DNA of 64,000 nucleotides from Acetobacterium sp964510565 (GTDB taxonomy: Bacteria; Bacillota; Clostridia; Eubacteriales; Eubacteriaceae). A model generated the notes under the pieces. It saw nothing but the letters and a program-made list of their open reading frames with translations, was not told where the DNA came from and searched no databases. Both the position numbers and the translations under genes were made by a program. The stretch spans positions 30,036 to 94,035 of the forward strand of contig CAZEBY010000002.1 of NCBI GenBank assembly GCA_964510565.1. Direction: 5' to 3'. The first letter of the stretch is position 1, and each line of letters starts with the position of its first letter. This document shows, in pieces, positions 1 to 8,340 of this stretch.

Positions 1-507
1 TTTCTCTTCCATCAGCCGCAACAGCATTTCCGAGCCCTGACTGAATCCCGCCAGTACAAAGGGTCGACCCTGATTATAATCTTCCATGTAAATATCAAAG
101 GCCCTGGCCACATCGGCATAGGCCAGATCGAAATACGGCTTGGCATCGGCTGAATCCATCGTGTAGGCATTTAGTCCGGCCTGACGATAATAGGGGGCAA
201 AAAAATTGGCCGCCCCGTCATAAAGGCCTTTTTCCATATTGGTGGCCCCTAAAAACTGGGCCTTGGTGACTTCGTCAGCCAAATCCAGGGAATGCCCATC
301 ATCCGTTCCCAGAAAAACGGTCGGAGCCACAAAAAAGACATCGCAATCTTTGGTCAGGGCCTCAGTCACGGGCAGATAGGCCCAGTTCTCGGGCTTGCTG
401 TAATCCACCTCCGTCACTGTCCGGGCACAGCCACCAAATATCACGGTCACCAGAATCAGCACCGCCAAGAGCGCCGCCGATATCTGGCGATTTATCGTTG
501 TTTTCAT
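1..507 (-). CDS. DUF3089-like alpha/beta hydrolase lipoprotein (C-terminus outside window)
   Basis: The frame is open from the window edge to an ATG at 505-507. Another ATG lies directly upstream at 508-510; the inner one is preferred because the AAGGAGG site is 6 bases from it. The first 169 residues are visible. A hydrophobic signal segment ends in a lipobox-like IFGGC near residue 28, so this should be a lipid-anchored surface protein. The core (DVFFVAPTVFLG, then the nucleophile-elbow motif GFSQGS near residue 158) matches what I know of the DUF3089 serine-hydrolase-like family. Substrate is unknown. It is divergent from the redox operon that starts at 695. The catalytic Asp and His would lie outside the window. 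Confidence 0.75.
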   Translation of the reverse strand, partial: MKTTINRQISAALLAVLILVTVIFGGCARTVTEVDYSKPENWAYLPVTEALTKDCDVFFVAPTVFLGTDDGHSLDLADEVTKAQFLGATNMEKGLYDGAANFFAPYYRQAGLNAYTMDSADAKPYFDLAYADVARAFDIYMEDYNQGRPFVLAGFSQGSEMLLRLMEEK

Positions 508-631
508 CATATTCCTCCTTTTTATTCCAATTCCTTCATAACGGTTATTTTATCTTTTTTACCCCGTCAAATCAAAACTTTTCATCCCGACACATAAAAA
601 AAAGATAAAATCAGAATCATTCTTTTAGAAG

Positions 632-668
632 CCCAATAATTGGGTAATTAATAACAGAGTCATATTTT
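632..668 (+). promoter_or_regulatory. Candidate promoter with overlapping palindrome for the redox operon
   Basis: A perfect 13-base palindrome, CCCAATAATTGGG, lies at 632-644. It overlaps a possible -35 box TTGGGT (640-645), which is 17 bases from a weak -10 TATTTT (663-668). The geometry would suit a repressor or an activator site. The promoter boxes are weak matches, so this is a candidate only. Confidence 0.4.
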
Positions 669-694
669 TATTATCTTTGAATGGAGGATTCTGT

Positions 695-2365
695 ATGTAT
701 AACATACTTTTAGGCGGCGCTGCCGGCGACGGCATTGAAACAATGTCCGCACTTTTTGAAAAAATGCTGAAACAGTCGGGTTGTCATCTTTTTACAATCC
801 GTGATTTTATGTCCCGGGTCCGCGGTGGCCATAATTTTACCCAAATCCGCTTTGGCAATCAACCACTTCACGCCCACCGGGATACCCTCAATGGGATCTT
901 TGCAATCGATACGACCACCTATCAGGAACACCAGTCCCGGCTTGCTTATGATGGTTTTATTTTATGCGACGATTCCTTACCGATCGATGATTTCCGGGCC
1001 ATCAAATGTCCCCTAAAAAAAATTGCCACTGAGCTTGGCAACCCCAAGGTCCTTAATAGTGTGGCCGCCGGCGCCTTGCTCAAACTCTTTGACATCCCGC
1101 TTGATCACGCCGCTGAAATCATCAAGTCCAGTCTCCGGGCTGACCTGGCCGAAATCAACCTGACTGCTATCGAAAGGGGTTACGCTTTATTGGAAGCCAA
1201 TTACCGTTTTGCCCCGGCCGAGACGACCGACCAGCTGCTGTTATCCGGAAATACCGCCATTGGCCTGGGCGCTGTGGCTGCCGGAATCCGTTTTTATTCA
1301 GCCTATCCGATGTCCCCATCGACCAGTCTGCTGGATTTTTTCAATGCCCAAAGCAGCCCGATGGCGATTGCCGTGGAACAGGCCGAGGACGAAATTGCCG
1401 CCATCAACATGGCCATCGGAGCCTCCTATGCCGGGGCCACCGCGATGACCGGCACCTCCGGCGGGGGCTTTTCACTGATGGTCGAAGCCCTGGGCTTGGC
1501 CGGGATCGCTGAAATCCCCCTGGTGGCAGTCGATGTTCAGCGACCGGGACCGGCCACCGGCTTTCCGACCCGGACCGAACAAAGCGATCTGAAGTTTGTG
1601 ATCTCGGCTTCCCAGGGCGAATTTCCGCGAATGGTCATTGCCCTGCGCGATCACCGTGATTGTTTCTACCAGACTGCCCGAAGCCTGGCGCTGGCCAAAA
1701 AATATCAGCTGCCGGTGATTCTGTTAAGCGACCAATATCTGGCCGATGCCACTACGACGATCCCAATTCTCGATGAGGCAAAAGTTGTCCGCTTCAATGA
1801 GCCGGTCAGCAAAATTCCGGAACTGCCCTACCAACGTTATGCCCTGACCGAGAATGGCATCTCACCACTGGCCATCCCAGGAAAAAGCGAAGCCCTGGTC
1901 CGGATCGACAGCGACGAACATGATTCCTGGGGCCAGATCACCGAATCAGCTGCCGTCCGCAATCAGATGGTGACCAAGCGGATGAAAAAGCTGGAAGGCC
2001 TGAAAAAAGAGCTGATCGAGCCTGAATTCTGGGGCGATCATCACTGCCAGTCGCTGCTGATCGGCTTCGGTTCCACCAGCGGCGCCATTAAAGAAGCCGT
2101 TGACATCCTCAATCAGGACGAAAAAAATTACGGCGCCCTGCTGTTCGGGGATGTCTATCCGCTGCCGACTCAACGACTCCGGCATTTTGCCGCCCAAGTG
2201 GTGGAAATCATCAACGTCGAACAAAACACCACCGGCCAGCTGGCCTCCCTACTCCGGCAGGAAGCCCTGATCAACTGTGACTACAGTATTCTCAAATATG
2301 ATGGCCGGCAATTATCCGTCGACGATATTCTCAACGGCATCAAAAATCATAAGGGAGGTTTCTGA
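695..2365 (+). CDS. 2-oxoacid:ferredoxin oxidoreductase, fused gamma-alpha subunit
   Basis: This is a 556-residue subunit of a CoA-dependent 2-oxoacid:ferredoxin oxidoreductase, which oxidises a 2-oxoacid to acyl-CoA and CO2 (or the reverse) in the cytoplasm. Residues 1 to about 175 are the gamma domain (GGAAGDGIET near residue 8). The alpha domain follows from about 180 (YPMSPSTSLLDF near 200, then a region rich in AIGASYAGA-type motifs). The ATG at 695 is chosen over an in-frame TTG at 677 because GGAGG at 683-687 lies between the two, 7 bases before the ATG. The beta subunit starts one base after the stop. Substrate (2-oxoglutarate, pyruvate or branched 2-oxoacids) cannot be read from the sequence. 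The gene is GC-rich: 39 of 60 bases at 1381-1440. Confidence 0.9.
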   Translation: MYNILLGGAAGDGIETMSALFEKMLKQSGCHLFTIRDFMSRVRGGHNFTQIRFGNQPLHAHRDTLNGIFAIDTTTYQEHQSRLAYDGFILCDDSLPIDDFRAIKCPLKKIATELGNPKVLNSVAAGALLKLFDIPLDHAAEIIKSSLRADLAEINLTAIERGYALLEANYRFAPAETTDQLLLSGNTAIGLGAVAAGIRFYSAYPMSPSTSLLDFFNAQSSPMAIAVEQAEDEIAAINMAIGASYAGATAMTGTSGGGFSLMVEALGLAGIAEIPLVAVDVQRPGPATGFPTRTEQSDLKFVISASQGEFPRMVIALRDHRDCFYQTARSLALAKKYQLPVILLSDQYLADATTTIPILDEAKVVRFNEPVSKIPELPYQRYALTENGISPLAIPGKSEALVRIDSDEHDSWGQITESAAVRNQMVTKRMKKLEGLKKELIEPEFWGDHHCQSLLIGFGSTSGAIKEAVDILNQDEKNYGALLFGDVYPLPTQRLRHFAAQVVEIINVEQNTTGQLASLLRQEALINCDYSILKYDGRQLSVDDILNGIKNHKGGF

Positions 2366-2366
2366 C

Positions 2367-3218
2367 ATGAACAAACCAGCATTTTCCACCTATGAAACAG
2401 CCTGGTGCCCCGGCTGCGGCAACTACGCGATTCTCGAAACCCTGACCGGAGTATTAAACCAGCTGGGAACTGCACCCCATCAGATTGTGCTGGTCGGCGG
2501 GATTGGCCAGGCTGCCAAAACCAACCAATACATCACCGCCAACGGCTTTAGCGGTCTCCACGGCCGTTCACTGCCTGCCGCGGCCGCCATTAAAATTGCC
2601 AACGACGCACTGACAGTCATTGTCAATACCGGCGACGGTGATTCCTACGGTGAAGGGGGCAATCACTTTCTTCATAATATCCGCCGGAATGTCGACATCA
2701 CCCATCTTGTCCACGATAACCAGATCTATGGTCTGACTAAAGGCCAGCCCTCGCCGACCTCGAATCCCTGTGAGCCGTCCCATCGAACCAGCACCTGCAA
2801 CATGGGGGTTAGCTTTAATCCCTTGCTGGTCGCCCTGGCCGCCGGCGCCACCTTTGTGGCCCGTTCCTTTTCCGGCGATAAAAATCATCTGGCCCAGATG
2901 ATGACGGCCGCCATCAAACATCGCGGCTACGCTTTGGTCGACATCCTCCAGCCCTGTGTCAGCTTTAACAAAACCAACACCTTTGCCTATTATAAACAAC
3001 GGATTAAACCGCTGGATACGTCCTATGACCCGACCAATAAACTGGCCGCGATCGAAACCGCGATGACCTTCGGCGACACCATCCCGATTGGCATCCTCTA
3101 TCAACAACCGGCCCCCACCTATGCCGATAAACGTCCGGAACTGTTTGATCGCGTGCCTCTGATTGATAAAGACGTTCCCCAGAGCGCAATCCAGGCCTTG
3201 ATTAACAGTTATATCTGA
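2367..3218 (+). CDS. 2-oxoacid:ferredoxin oxidoreductase, beta subunit
   Basis: This 283-residue protein is the thiamine-diphosphate-binding partner of the preceding gene. It carries WCPGCG at residues 13-18, typical of KorB/PorB proteins, and the thiamine-diphosphate/Mg motif GDGD at about 89-92 followed by HDNQIYGLTKGQ. The start is an ATG at 2367 with GGGAGG at 2353-2358; the longer frame opening at 2277 lies inside the alpha gene. No delta (ferredoxin) subunit is adjacent, so the two-cluster ferredoxin at the end of the operon may fill that role. That last point is inference. Confidence 0.9.
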   Translation: MNKPAFSTYETAWCPGCGNYAILETLTGVLNQLGTAPHQIVLVGGIGQAAKTNQYITANGFSGLHGRSLPAAAAIKIANDALTVIVNTGDGDSYGEGGNHFLHNIRRNVDITHLVHDNQIYGLTKGQPSPTSNPCEPSHRTSTCNMGVSFNPLLVALAAGATFVARSFSGDKNHLAQMMTAAIKHRGYALVDILQPCVSFNKTNTFAYYKQRIKPLDTSYDPTNKLAAIETAMTFGDTIPIGILYQQPAPTYADKRPELFDRVPLIDKDVPQSAIQALINSYI

Positions 3219-3249
3219 TTTAAAATTTAGAAAGAAAAGAGGTACTCTG

Positions 3250-3684
3250 ATGGATCCCAAATTATTTTACCAGTGCAATGACTGCAACGCCGTACTGCTG
3301 GAGTTAAACGGTACCCTGACTCAATACTGCAACCACTCCCAAACCCTGCTTAAGCCCAATACCGTCGACGCTGCCAAAGAAAAGCACATCCCGGTGCTTT
3401 TCTTTGGCGATCATCAGCTTCAAGTTAAGGTGGGCAGCGTCCCCCACCCGATGACCGCCGATCACTCGATTCTGTGGATCTTTGTCCAGACCCGGACCGG
3501 CGGCCAATATGTCCAGCTGACCCCGGAACATCCTCCCGAAGCTTTTTTCACGGTTGAATCCCGCGATGTTATCCGGGTTTACGCCTATTGTGATGTCCAC
3601 GGCCTCTGGATGGTTAACAATGCGGAACTGGACTATGAAGAAATTGTCTGCTCTCCGGAGTTCCCACAGGGCTGTATTGAATAG
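3250..3684 (+). CDS. Desulfoferrodoxin-type superoxide reductase with degenerate centre I
   Basis: Superoxide reductases reduce superoxide to hydrogen peroxide at an iron site without releasing oxygen. All ligands of the catalytic site are visible in this 144-residue protein: EKH (His46), PHPM (His66), DH (His72) and YCDVHGLW (Cys114, His117). The N-terminal desulforedoxin-like centre normally uses a C-x2-C pair and a CC pair. Here C9 and C12 are present but the second pair reads Cys27-Asn28, so the site has three cysteines. Its place between oxygen-sensitive ferredoxin enzymes suggests a protective role. The gene starts 31 bases after the beta subunit. Confidence 0.88.
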   Translation: MDPKLFYQCNDCNAVLLELNGTLTQYCNHSQTLLKPNTVDAAKEKHIPVLFFGDHQLQVKVGSVPHPMTADHSILWIFVQTRTGGQYVQLTPEHPPEAFFTVESRDVIRVYAYCDVHGLWMVNNAELDYEEIVCSPEFPQGCIE

Positions 3685-3710
3685 AAAACTTAACAAATTG
3701 GAGGCAACTG

Positions 3711-4946
3711 ATGCAAAGAGTATTAAATACCATTCAAAACGTTCCCTACCGCAGTTCCCAGCTGGTAATGAAACAAGTCGCCCAGGTACTGCAACTGCCG
3801 ATTCCCCCGGTCCTTCAGGGGCCGGGGATGGTGCGGCGGTTTCCTGAAATTATTGCGATTTCCGGAGTGACCAAAGTTCTTGTCGTCACCGATAAGCCAC
3901 TCTATACCATGGGTTTACTGGATTCTTTTTTAGGCGCTCTGGAAACCAACGGCATTGACGCGATTGTTTTTGACAAGGTTCATCCCAACCCCACCTTTGA
4001 AAATGTTGAAGACGGTCTGGCTCTGTACTATCGCAGCAACTGCCAGGGGGTAGTGGCCTTCGGCGGAGGCTCCCCGATCGACTGTGCCAAAATCATCGCC
4101 GCCAAGGTGACCAACCGTAAAAGTATCGAAAAGATGCGCGGTCTTTTTAAACTGACCCGCCGGCTGCCACCATTTTTTGCAATCCCGACGACCTCCGGAA
4201 CCGGTTCTGAAGCCACCATTTGTGCCGTCATCACTGATATCAAAAACCATGAAAAATTTTCCATCAATGATCCCAAACTGGTGCCCCTGGCCGCGGTGCT
4301 GGATCCCGAACTGACTGCCGGACTGCCGCCATCGCTGACCGCCAGCACCGGCATGGATGCCCTGACCCACGCGATCGAAGCCTATATCGGCAAATACGAT
4401 ACGTCATTTGTTAAGGAAAAAGCGTTAAACGCCACCGAAATTATTATTAATTCTTTGGAAGACACCTATCACAATGGCCAGAATCTGGAGCTGCGACTAA
4501 AAATGGCCCAAGCCTCCTTTGATGCCGGGCTGGCCTTCACCCGGGCTTATGTCGGCTACGTCCATGCCATCGCCCATGCCATGGGCGGCTTATACGGGGT
4601 TCCCCACGGTTTGGCGAACGCCATTGTGCTGCCCTACGTGCTGGAGTTTTCAAAAAGCGCCGCCGAAAAAAAACTGGCGGAGCTAGCCTTTTATTGCGGT
4701 CTCGGGGAAGCCATGTATGACGACGAAACCCTAGCCGAGCTGTTAATCGAAAAGATCAAGTCGATGAATGCCCATATGGGCATCCCCACCACAATTTACG
4801 CTCTGAAGGAAAAGGATATTCCCGAACTGGCGAAACGGATTCTTAAAGAAGGCAATCCTACCTACCCGGTCCCCCGAATTATGCATTATCAGGAATGCTG
4901 CGAGATCCTCAGACAGCTTTGTCCAGAAACAGCACCCGAGGCCTAA
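3711..4946 (+). CDS. Iron-containing alcohol dehydrogenase (group III)
   Basis: This 411-residue protein would interconvert an aldehyde and an alcohol with NAD(P)(H). It has the nucleotide-binding GGGSPIDCAK near residues 118-127, TTSGTGSE near 160, and the four metal ligands expected in the family: D216 and H220 in DALTHAIEAY, H285 in HAIAHAMGG, and H299 in GVPHG. A GGAGG site precedes the ATG. Its stop is immediately followed by the MoaD-like start. Placed before an aldehyde oxidoreductase, it is a natural partner for acid-aldehyde-alcohol conversion. Substrate chain length is unknown. Confidence 0.92.
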   Translation: MQRVLNTIQNVPYRSSQLVMKQVAQVLQLPIPPVLQGPGMVRRFPEIIAISGVTKVLVVTDKPLYTMGLLDSFLGALETNGIDAIVFDKVHPNPTFENVEDGLALYYRSNCQGVVAFGGGSPIDCAKIIAAKVTNRKSIEKMRGLFKLTRRLPPFFAIPTTSGTGSEATICAVITDIKNHEKFSINDPKLVPLAAVLDPELTAGLPPSLTASTGMDALTHAIEAYIGKYDTSFVKEKALNATEIIINSLEDTYHNGQNLELRLKMAQASFDAGLAFTRAYVGYVHAIAHAMGGLYGVPHGLANAIVLPYVLEFSKSAAEKKLAELAFYCGLGEAMYDDETLAELLIEKIKSMNAHMGIPTTIYALKEKDIPELAKRILKEGNPTYPVPRIMHYQECCEILRQLCPETAPEA

Positions 4947-5180
4947 ATGCGGGTTCAGGTCTATCCCCCGCCATTTGCCCGGCTGACCGAGCTGGATGAG
5001 GATGGCATGATGCCGCTGCCCCAGGGAGCCCGGCTGTTCACCGTTTACCGGCGACTGCAAATCCCCCTGTTGTTGCAGCCACTGCTCGTCTGCCAGGTGA
5101 ATTATCAGCGCGTCAAATTAAATACCCAGTTAAAAGATGGAGATATAATCAGTTTTATGCTCCCTTTAACTGGCGGATGA
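4947..5180 (+). CDS. MoaD/ThiS-like ubiquitin-fold sulfur carrier
   Basis: This 77-residue protein ends in LTGG, the di-glycine tail that becomes adenylated and thiocarboxylated in MoaD and ThiS. A short NYQRVKLNTQLKDGDIISF stretch before the tail matches the beta-grasp core. It begins at the base after the alcohol dehydrogenase stop and lies 10 bases before the aldehyde oxidoreductase. This position is common for dedicated MoaD copies that help make the tungsten or molybdenum pterin cofactor. A general ThiS role is less likely because no thiamine genes are nearby. Confidence 0.8.
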   Translation: MRVQVYPPPFARLTELDEDGMMPLPQGARLFTVYRRLQIPLLLQPLLVCQVNYQRVKLNTQLKDGDIISFMLPLTGG

Positions 5181-5190
5181 GAGGTAATTT

Positions 5191-7191
5191 TTGAAAGGTT
5201 ATTGTGGAAAAATATTAATGGTGGATCTTTCGGATGCCACCTTTGAGGAAATCAAAATTCCCGACGCGGTTTACGAACATTTTCTTTCCGGGGTCGGTCT
5301 GGGCGCCTATATCCTCTACAAATACATCCCTAAAGGCGCCGATCCCCTGGGGCCTAACAATATTCTCGGCTTTGTCAGTGGTCTCCTTACCGGTACTGGC
5401 AGTTTTATGACCGGGCGCTGGCTGGCCGTCTGCAAATCGCCCCTGACCGGGGGCTTTGGCGATGCCAATTGTGGTGGCACCTTTTCGCCGGCGATTAAGC
5501 AATGCGGTTATGATGGGCTCTTTTTTAAGGGTTGCGCCAAAACCCCGATGATGCTCTTTATTGACAATACCGGACCCCAGTTGCTTGATGCCGCGGCGTT
5601 CTGGGGCCTGGATACGGTGGAAACCGAAGCCGCCATCAATCAGAAAATTACAGCCAATAAAAAGCTGGCCATTGCCACCATCGGACCGGCCGGCGAACAC
5701 CAGTCCCTGATCGCCGGAATTTCCAACGACGGCGGCCGGATGGCCGCCCGCTCCGGGGTCGGCACCGTGATGGGATCTAAAAAACTCAAAGCTGTTGTTC
5801 TGGCCGGCTCAAGGCTGATCCGCAGTCACGATCCCGACACCATCAAAAACATCAGCCAGAGCTACGCCCAAAAAGTCAAAGCTGCCAATCTGCCGCCGCT
5901 GGCCAGCGGAGCGATGCTGCCGATGATGGGAAAATCGATGATAGCGACTGATAAGGCCATCCCGATTGACGGGATGTTATCGACAGCTATCATCAAAAAA
6001 TGGGGCACCGGCTTTACCAATACCATGGGCATGACGATGGGCGATACCCCGGTCAAAAACTGGAAGGGTTCAGTTGCCGATTTCCCCTACGGCAAGTACC
6101 GTCATTTGAATCCCGATCTGATTCAAAAACACGAAACCCGAAAATATCACTGTTACTCCTGTGTGATTGGCTGCGGCGGAGTCTGTGAGATCAACGGTCT
6201 TTCCAAAGGCCGTTTTCCACACACTCACAAGCCGGAATATGAAACCGTTGCCGCCTTTGGGGCACTGCTTCTGAATAAAGATCGCGACTCGATTTTTATC
6301 ATCAACGAACTCCTCAACCGCGGCGGGATGGACAGCATTTCGGCCGGTAATACCATTGCCTTTGCTATCGAGTGTTACGAAAAAGGCTGGCTCAGCCTGG
6401 AGGCTACCAACGGACTTCAGCTCACCTGGGGTAATGCCGAAGCGATTATTATTCTTGTCGAACAGATGATTGCCGGTACCGGCTTTGGCGCCATCCTTCA
6501 GCATGGTGTCAAAAAAGCCAGCGAAATTCTCGGCTTTGAGTCCACCTCCCTGGCCATCCATGCGGGTGGCCAGGAACCAGGGATGCATGATCCCCGGCTC
6601 GATCCGATCCTTGGCATCCACTATTCCTGCGACCCCACTCCCGGCCGCCACACTATCGGTGCCGGCAGCTATTACACCTATATGCGGATCTGGGAGGATG
6701 TCACCTGGGCGCCCAAAGTCAAACTGGGGGAAGATAAAAACGACGAATACCAAGCTACCAATCAGGTCGGCCTGAAATCGATGATCAATGCCTGTATCAA
6801 ACAAATTCTCGATGGTTCCGGCGGTTGTTTTTTTGCGTTGGTCAGCGGCCTCAACCACTTTAAGATTTTTGACTATCTCAACGCCGCCACCGGCTGGCAG
6901 AAGACCGCCAACGAATACATGACCATCGGTCTGCGGATGCAAACCCTGCGCCAGGCCTTTAACGTCCGGGAGGGGATCAATCCCCGGGATTTTAAAATGA
7001 ATGACCGTCTCAGCGGCAAACCACCATTGACTGAAGGACCATTAAAAGGTAAACAGTTTAACATGGATGAAATGATGAGCGTTCACTATCAGTTTATGGG
7101 TTGGGACAAAAAAACCGGCATCCCCACCAAAACGGCCCTGGAGGATCTGGGCTTCTGCGATCTGGAAATGGAGGACATAACCCATGGCTGA
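5191..7191 (+). CDS. Aldehyde:ferredoxin oxidoreductase family protein (W/Mo-bispterin)
   Basis: This 666-residue cytoplasmic enzyme of the AOR family would oxidise aldehydes to acids with ferredoxin, or reduce acids to aldehydes. The N-terminus KGYCGKILMVDL, the segment GGRMAARSGVGTVMGSKKLK (about 181-200) and the Fe-S motif C321-x2-C324-x3-C328 are typical. A fourth cluster Cys is expected in GGCFFAL near residue 545. The start is TTG at 5191, 5 bases after GAGGT, and the product then begins exactly as family members do. At 666 residues it is longer than the roughly 605-residue archaeal enzyme, so a different substrate class within the family is possible. Confidence 0.9.
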   Translation: MKGYCGKILMVDLSDATFEEIKIPDAVYEHFLSGVGLGAYILYKYIPKGADPLGPNNILGFVSGLLTGTGSFMTGRWLAVCKSPLTGGFGDANCGGTFSPAIKQCGYDGLFFKGCAKTPMMLFIDNTGPQLLDAAAFWGLDTVETEAAINQKITANKKLAIATIGPAGEHQSLIAGISNDGGRMAARSGVGTVMGSKKLKAVVLAGSRLIRSHDPDTIKNISQSYAQKVKAANLPPLASGAMLPMMGKSMIATDKAIPIDGMLSTAIIKKWGTGFTNTMGMTMGDTPVKNWKGSVADFPYGKYRHLNPDLIQKHETRKYHCYSCVIGCGGVCEINGLSKGRFPHTHKPEYETVAAFGALLLNKDRDSIFIINELLNRGGMDSISAGNTIAFAIECYEKGWLSLEATNGLQLTWGNAEAIIILVEQMIAGTGFGAILQHGVKKASEILGFESTSLAIHAGGQEPGMHDPRLDPILGIHYSCDPTPGRHTIGAGSYYTYMRIWEDVTWAPKVKLGEDKNDEYQATNQVGLKSMINACIKQILDGSGGCFFALVSGLNHFKIFDYLNAATGWQKTANEYMTIGLRMQTLRQAFNVREGINPRDFKMNDRLSGKPPLTEGPLKGKQFNMDEMMSVHYQFMGWDKKTGIPTKTALEDLGFCDLEMEDITHG

Positions 7192-7396
7192 TCAGAAAAA
7201 ACCAGTTATCAACTATGAGCGCTGCATGGCCTGCGGAATCTGTTCCGGCGATTGCCCATTGAGCTGCATCGTCCTGCGTAAAACCGATATCGACCGCTAC
7301 CAGAAAGCCTACCCGGTGCTCGACGAATACTACCGCTGTAGCGGCTGCACCCGCTGTGCCAAAGCCTGCCCGATGGAAGCGATTAGGATGCAATAA
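7184..7396 (+). CDS. 2x[4Fe-4S] ferredoxin
   Basis: This 70-residue protein carries two cluster motifs: C14-x2-C17-x2-C20-x3-C24-P and C52-x2-C55-x2-C58-x3-C62-P. Its start overlaps the end of the aldehyde oxidoreductase gene by 8 bases, so translation is probably coupled. It could be the electron partner of that enzyme, the missing delta subunit of the 2-oxoacid oxidoreductase, or both. It is the last gene of the operon. Confidence 0.88.
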   Translation: MADQKKPVINYERCMACGICSGDCPLSCIVLRKTDIDRYQKAYPVLDEYYRCSGCTRCAKACPMEAIRMQ

Positions 7397-7400
7397 CAAA

Positions 7401-7438
7401 AAGATGCTGAATGAGTGTTGTCATCCAGCATCTTTTTT
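7401..7438 (+). terminator. Intrinsic terminator of the redox operon
   Basis: AAGATGCTG and CAGCATCTT form a stem of about 10 base pairs, followed by a T run at 7433-7437. The A run on the left side means it could also serve the convergent acetyltransferase gene. Confidence 0.85.
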
Positions 7439-7455
7439 CACTTTCATCATGTACT

Positions 7456-7959
7456 TTACTTGATCAGAGCGTACATGCAGTGATCAGTGATCTTGCCATT
7501 TTTGAATATCGCTTTTTTACAGATTCCTTCCAGCTGGAAGCCAGCCTTTTCCAGGGCCCTCCGGGAACCGACATTGTCGACAAAGGGGCGGCCATAAATT
7601 CTGAAAATATCAAAATTGGCAAAACCATATTCACAGGTTTGAATAATCGCCTTGGTCATAATTCCTTTTCCCCAGAAGGGCTCGCCCAGCCAGTATCCCA
7701 ACTCGGCACTCTTGCAGCTGACATCATCCTGGAGCATCAGACCGACCGAACCAATTGGTTCATTGTCAACAACAATGGCTTTAATCGATTGTTTGGTCTG
7801 ATCACGGTGCATGCACTGGTCAATGAACATATGGGCATCATCCAAAGTATAGGGTGATGGAAACGAGTTTCGCAAGAAGCAGGCAACTTTGGGGTTATTG
7901 GCATAACGCACCAAATTCTCGGCATCATCCAGTTTCCAATCTCTTAATTCAAATTTCAT
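7456..7959 (-). CDS. GNAT-family N-acetyltransferase (RimJ/RimL-like)
   Basis: This 167-residue protein begins with LRDWKLDDAENLVRYANNP, typical of RimJ/RimL-like acetyltransferases. It also has the acetyl-CoA segment GYWLGEPFWGKGIMTKAI near residues 88-105 and NVGSRRALEKAGF near 129-141. These enzymes acetylate amino groups of proteins or small molecules; the target here is unknown. GGAGG precedes the ATG by 4 bases. It stands alone, convergent with the redox operon. Confidence 0.85.
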   Translation of the reverse strand: MKFELRDWKLDDAENLVRYANNPKVACFLRNSFPSPYTLDDAHMFIDQCMHRDQTKQSIKAIVVDNEPIGSVGLMLQDDVSCKSAELGYWLGEPFWGKGIMTKAIIQTCEYGFANFDIFRIYGRPFVDNVGSRRALEKAGFQLEGICKKAIFKNGKITDHCMYALIK

Positions 7960-8180
7960 CTTTCTTCCTCCTGTAATGTATAAGTCATGTTATGTTAAAC
8001 CCGACCGCTTTAGCATTAATGTTTGGCTTAACCGCAACATGCAAGCTGACAATTTTATTTTTTTGTCACTGGTCCCACACTTAAATCGATAATGAATTGC
8101 GCTTTCTCTGTTGTCTGATTAATTTTTTCTCTTAAATAGTATTACCCCTTTTTCTGTAAAATATTAAAGAAGTTTTTAGA

Positions 8181-8240
8181 CAAAAAGACACCCCACCCTT
8201 TAAATTTGACATTTGTACAAATCTAAGGGTAAGGGTGTCT
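8181..8240 (-). terminator. Long intrinsic terminator after the FMN-binding membrane protein
   Basis: AGACACCC at 8186-8193 pairs with GGGTGTCT at 8233-8240. The pairing continues inward through CCCTT/AAGGG and ATTTG/CAAAT to give a long two-part stem. On the minus strand it is followed by TTTTTG. It is the main feature of the 7960-8340 gap. The rest of that gap shows only A/T-rich upstream sequence of the acetyltransferase gene, including a TGACAA/TTGTCA inverted repeat near 8047-8068. Confidence 0.75.
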
Positions 8241-8340
8241 ACGCATTTTATCATCCGATTGAAATTTCTTTTAATTTCCTGATAAATTTCAACTTGATTT
8301 TTTTCTCTGGCAACAACCCCATTTGATCAACGTGCTGATT

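Noticed and set aside
2568..3260. 230-residue open frame on the minus strand
   Set aside because: It is the antisense shadow of the GC-rich beta subunit gene, with no ribosome site or recognisable domain.
6070..6942. 290-residue open frame on the minus strand
   Set aside because: It is antisense to the aldehyde oxidoreductase gene and results from its codon pattern; no family features.
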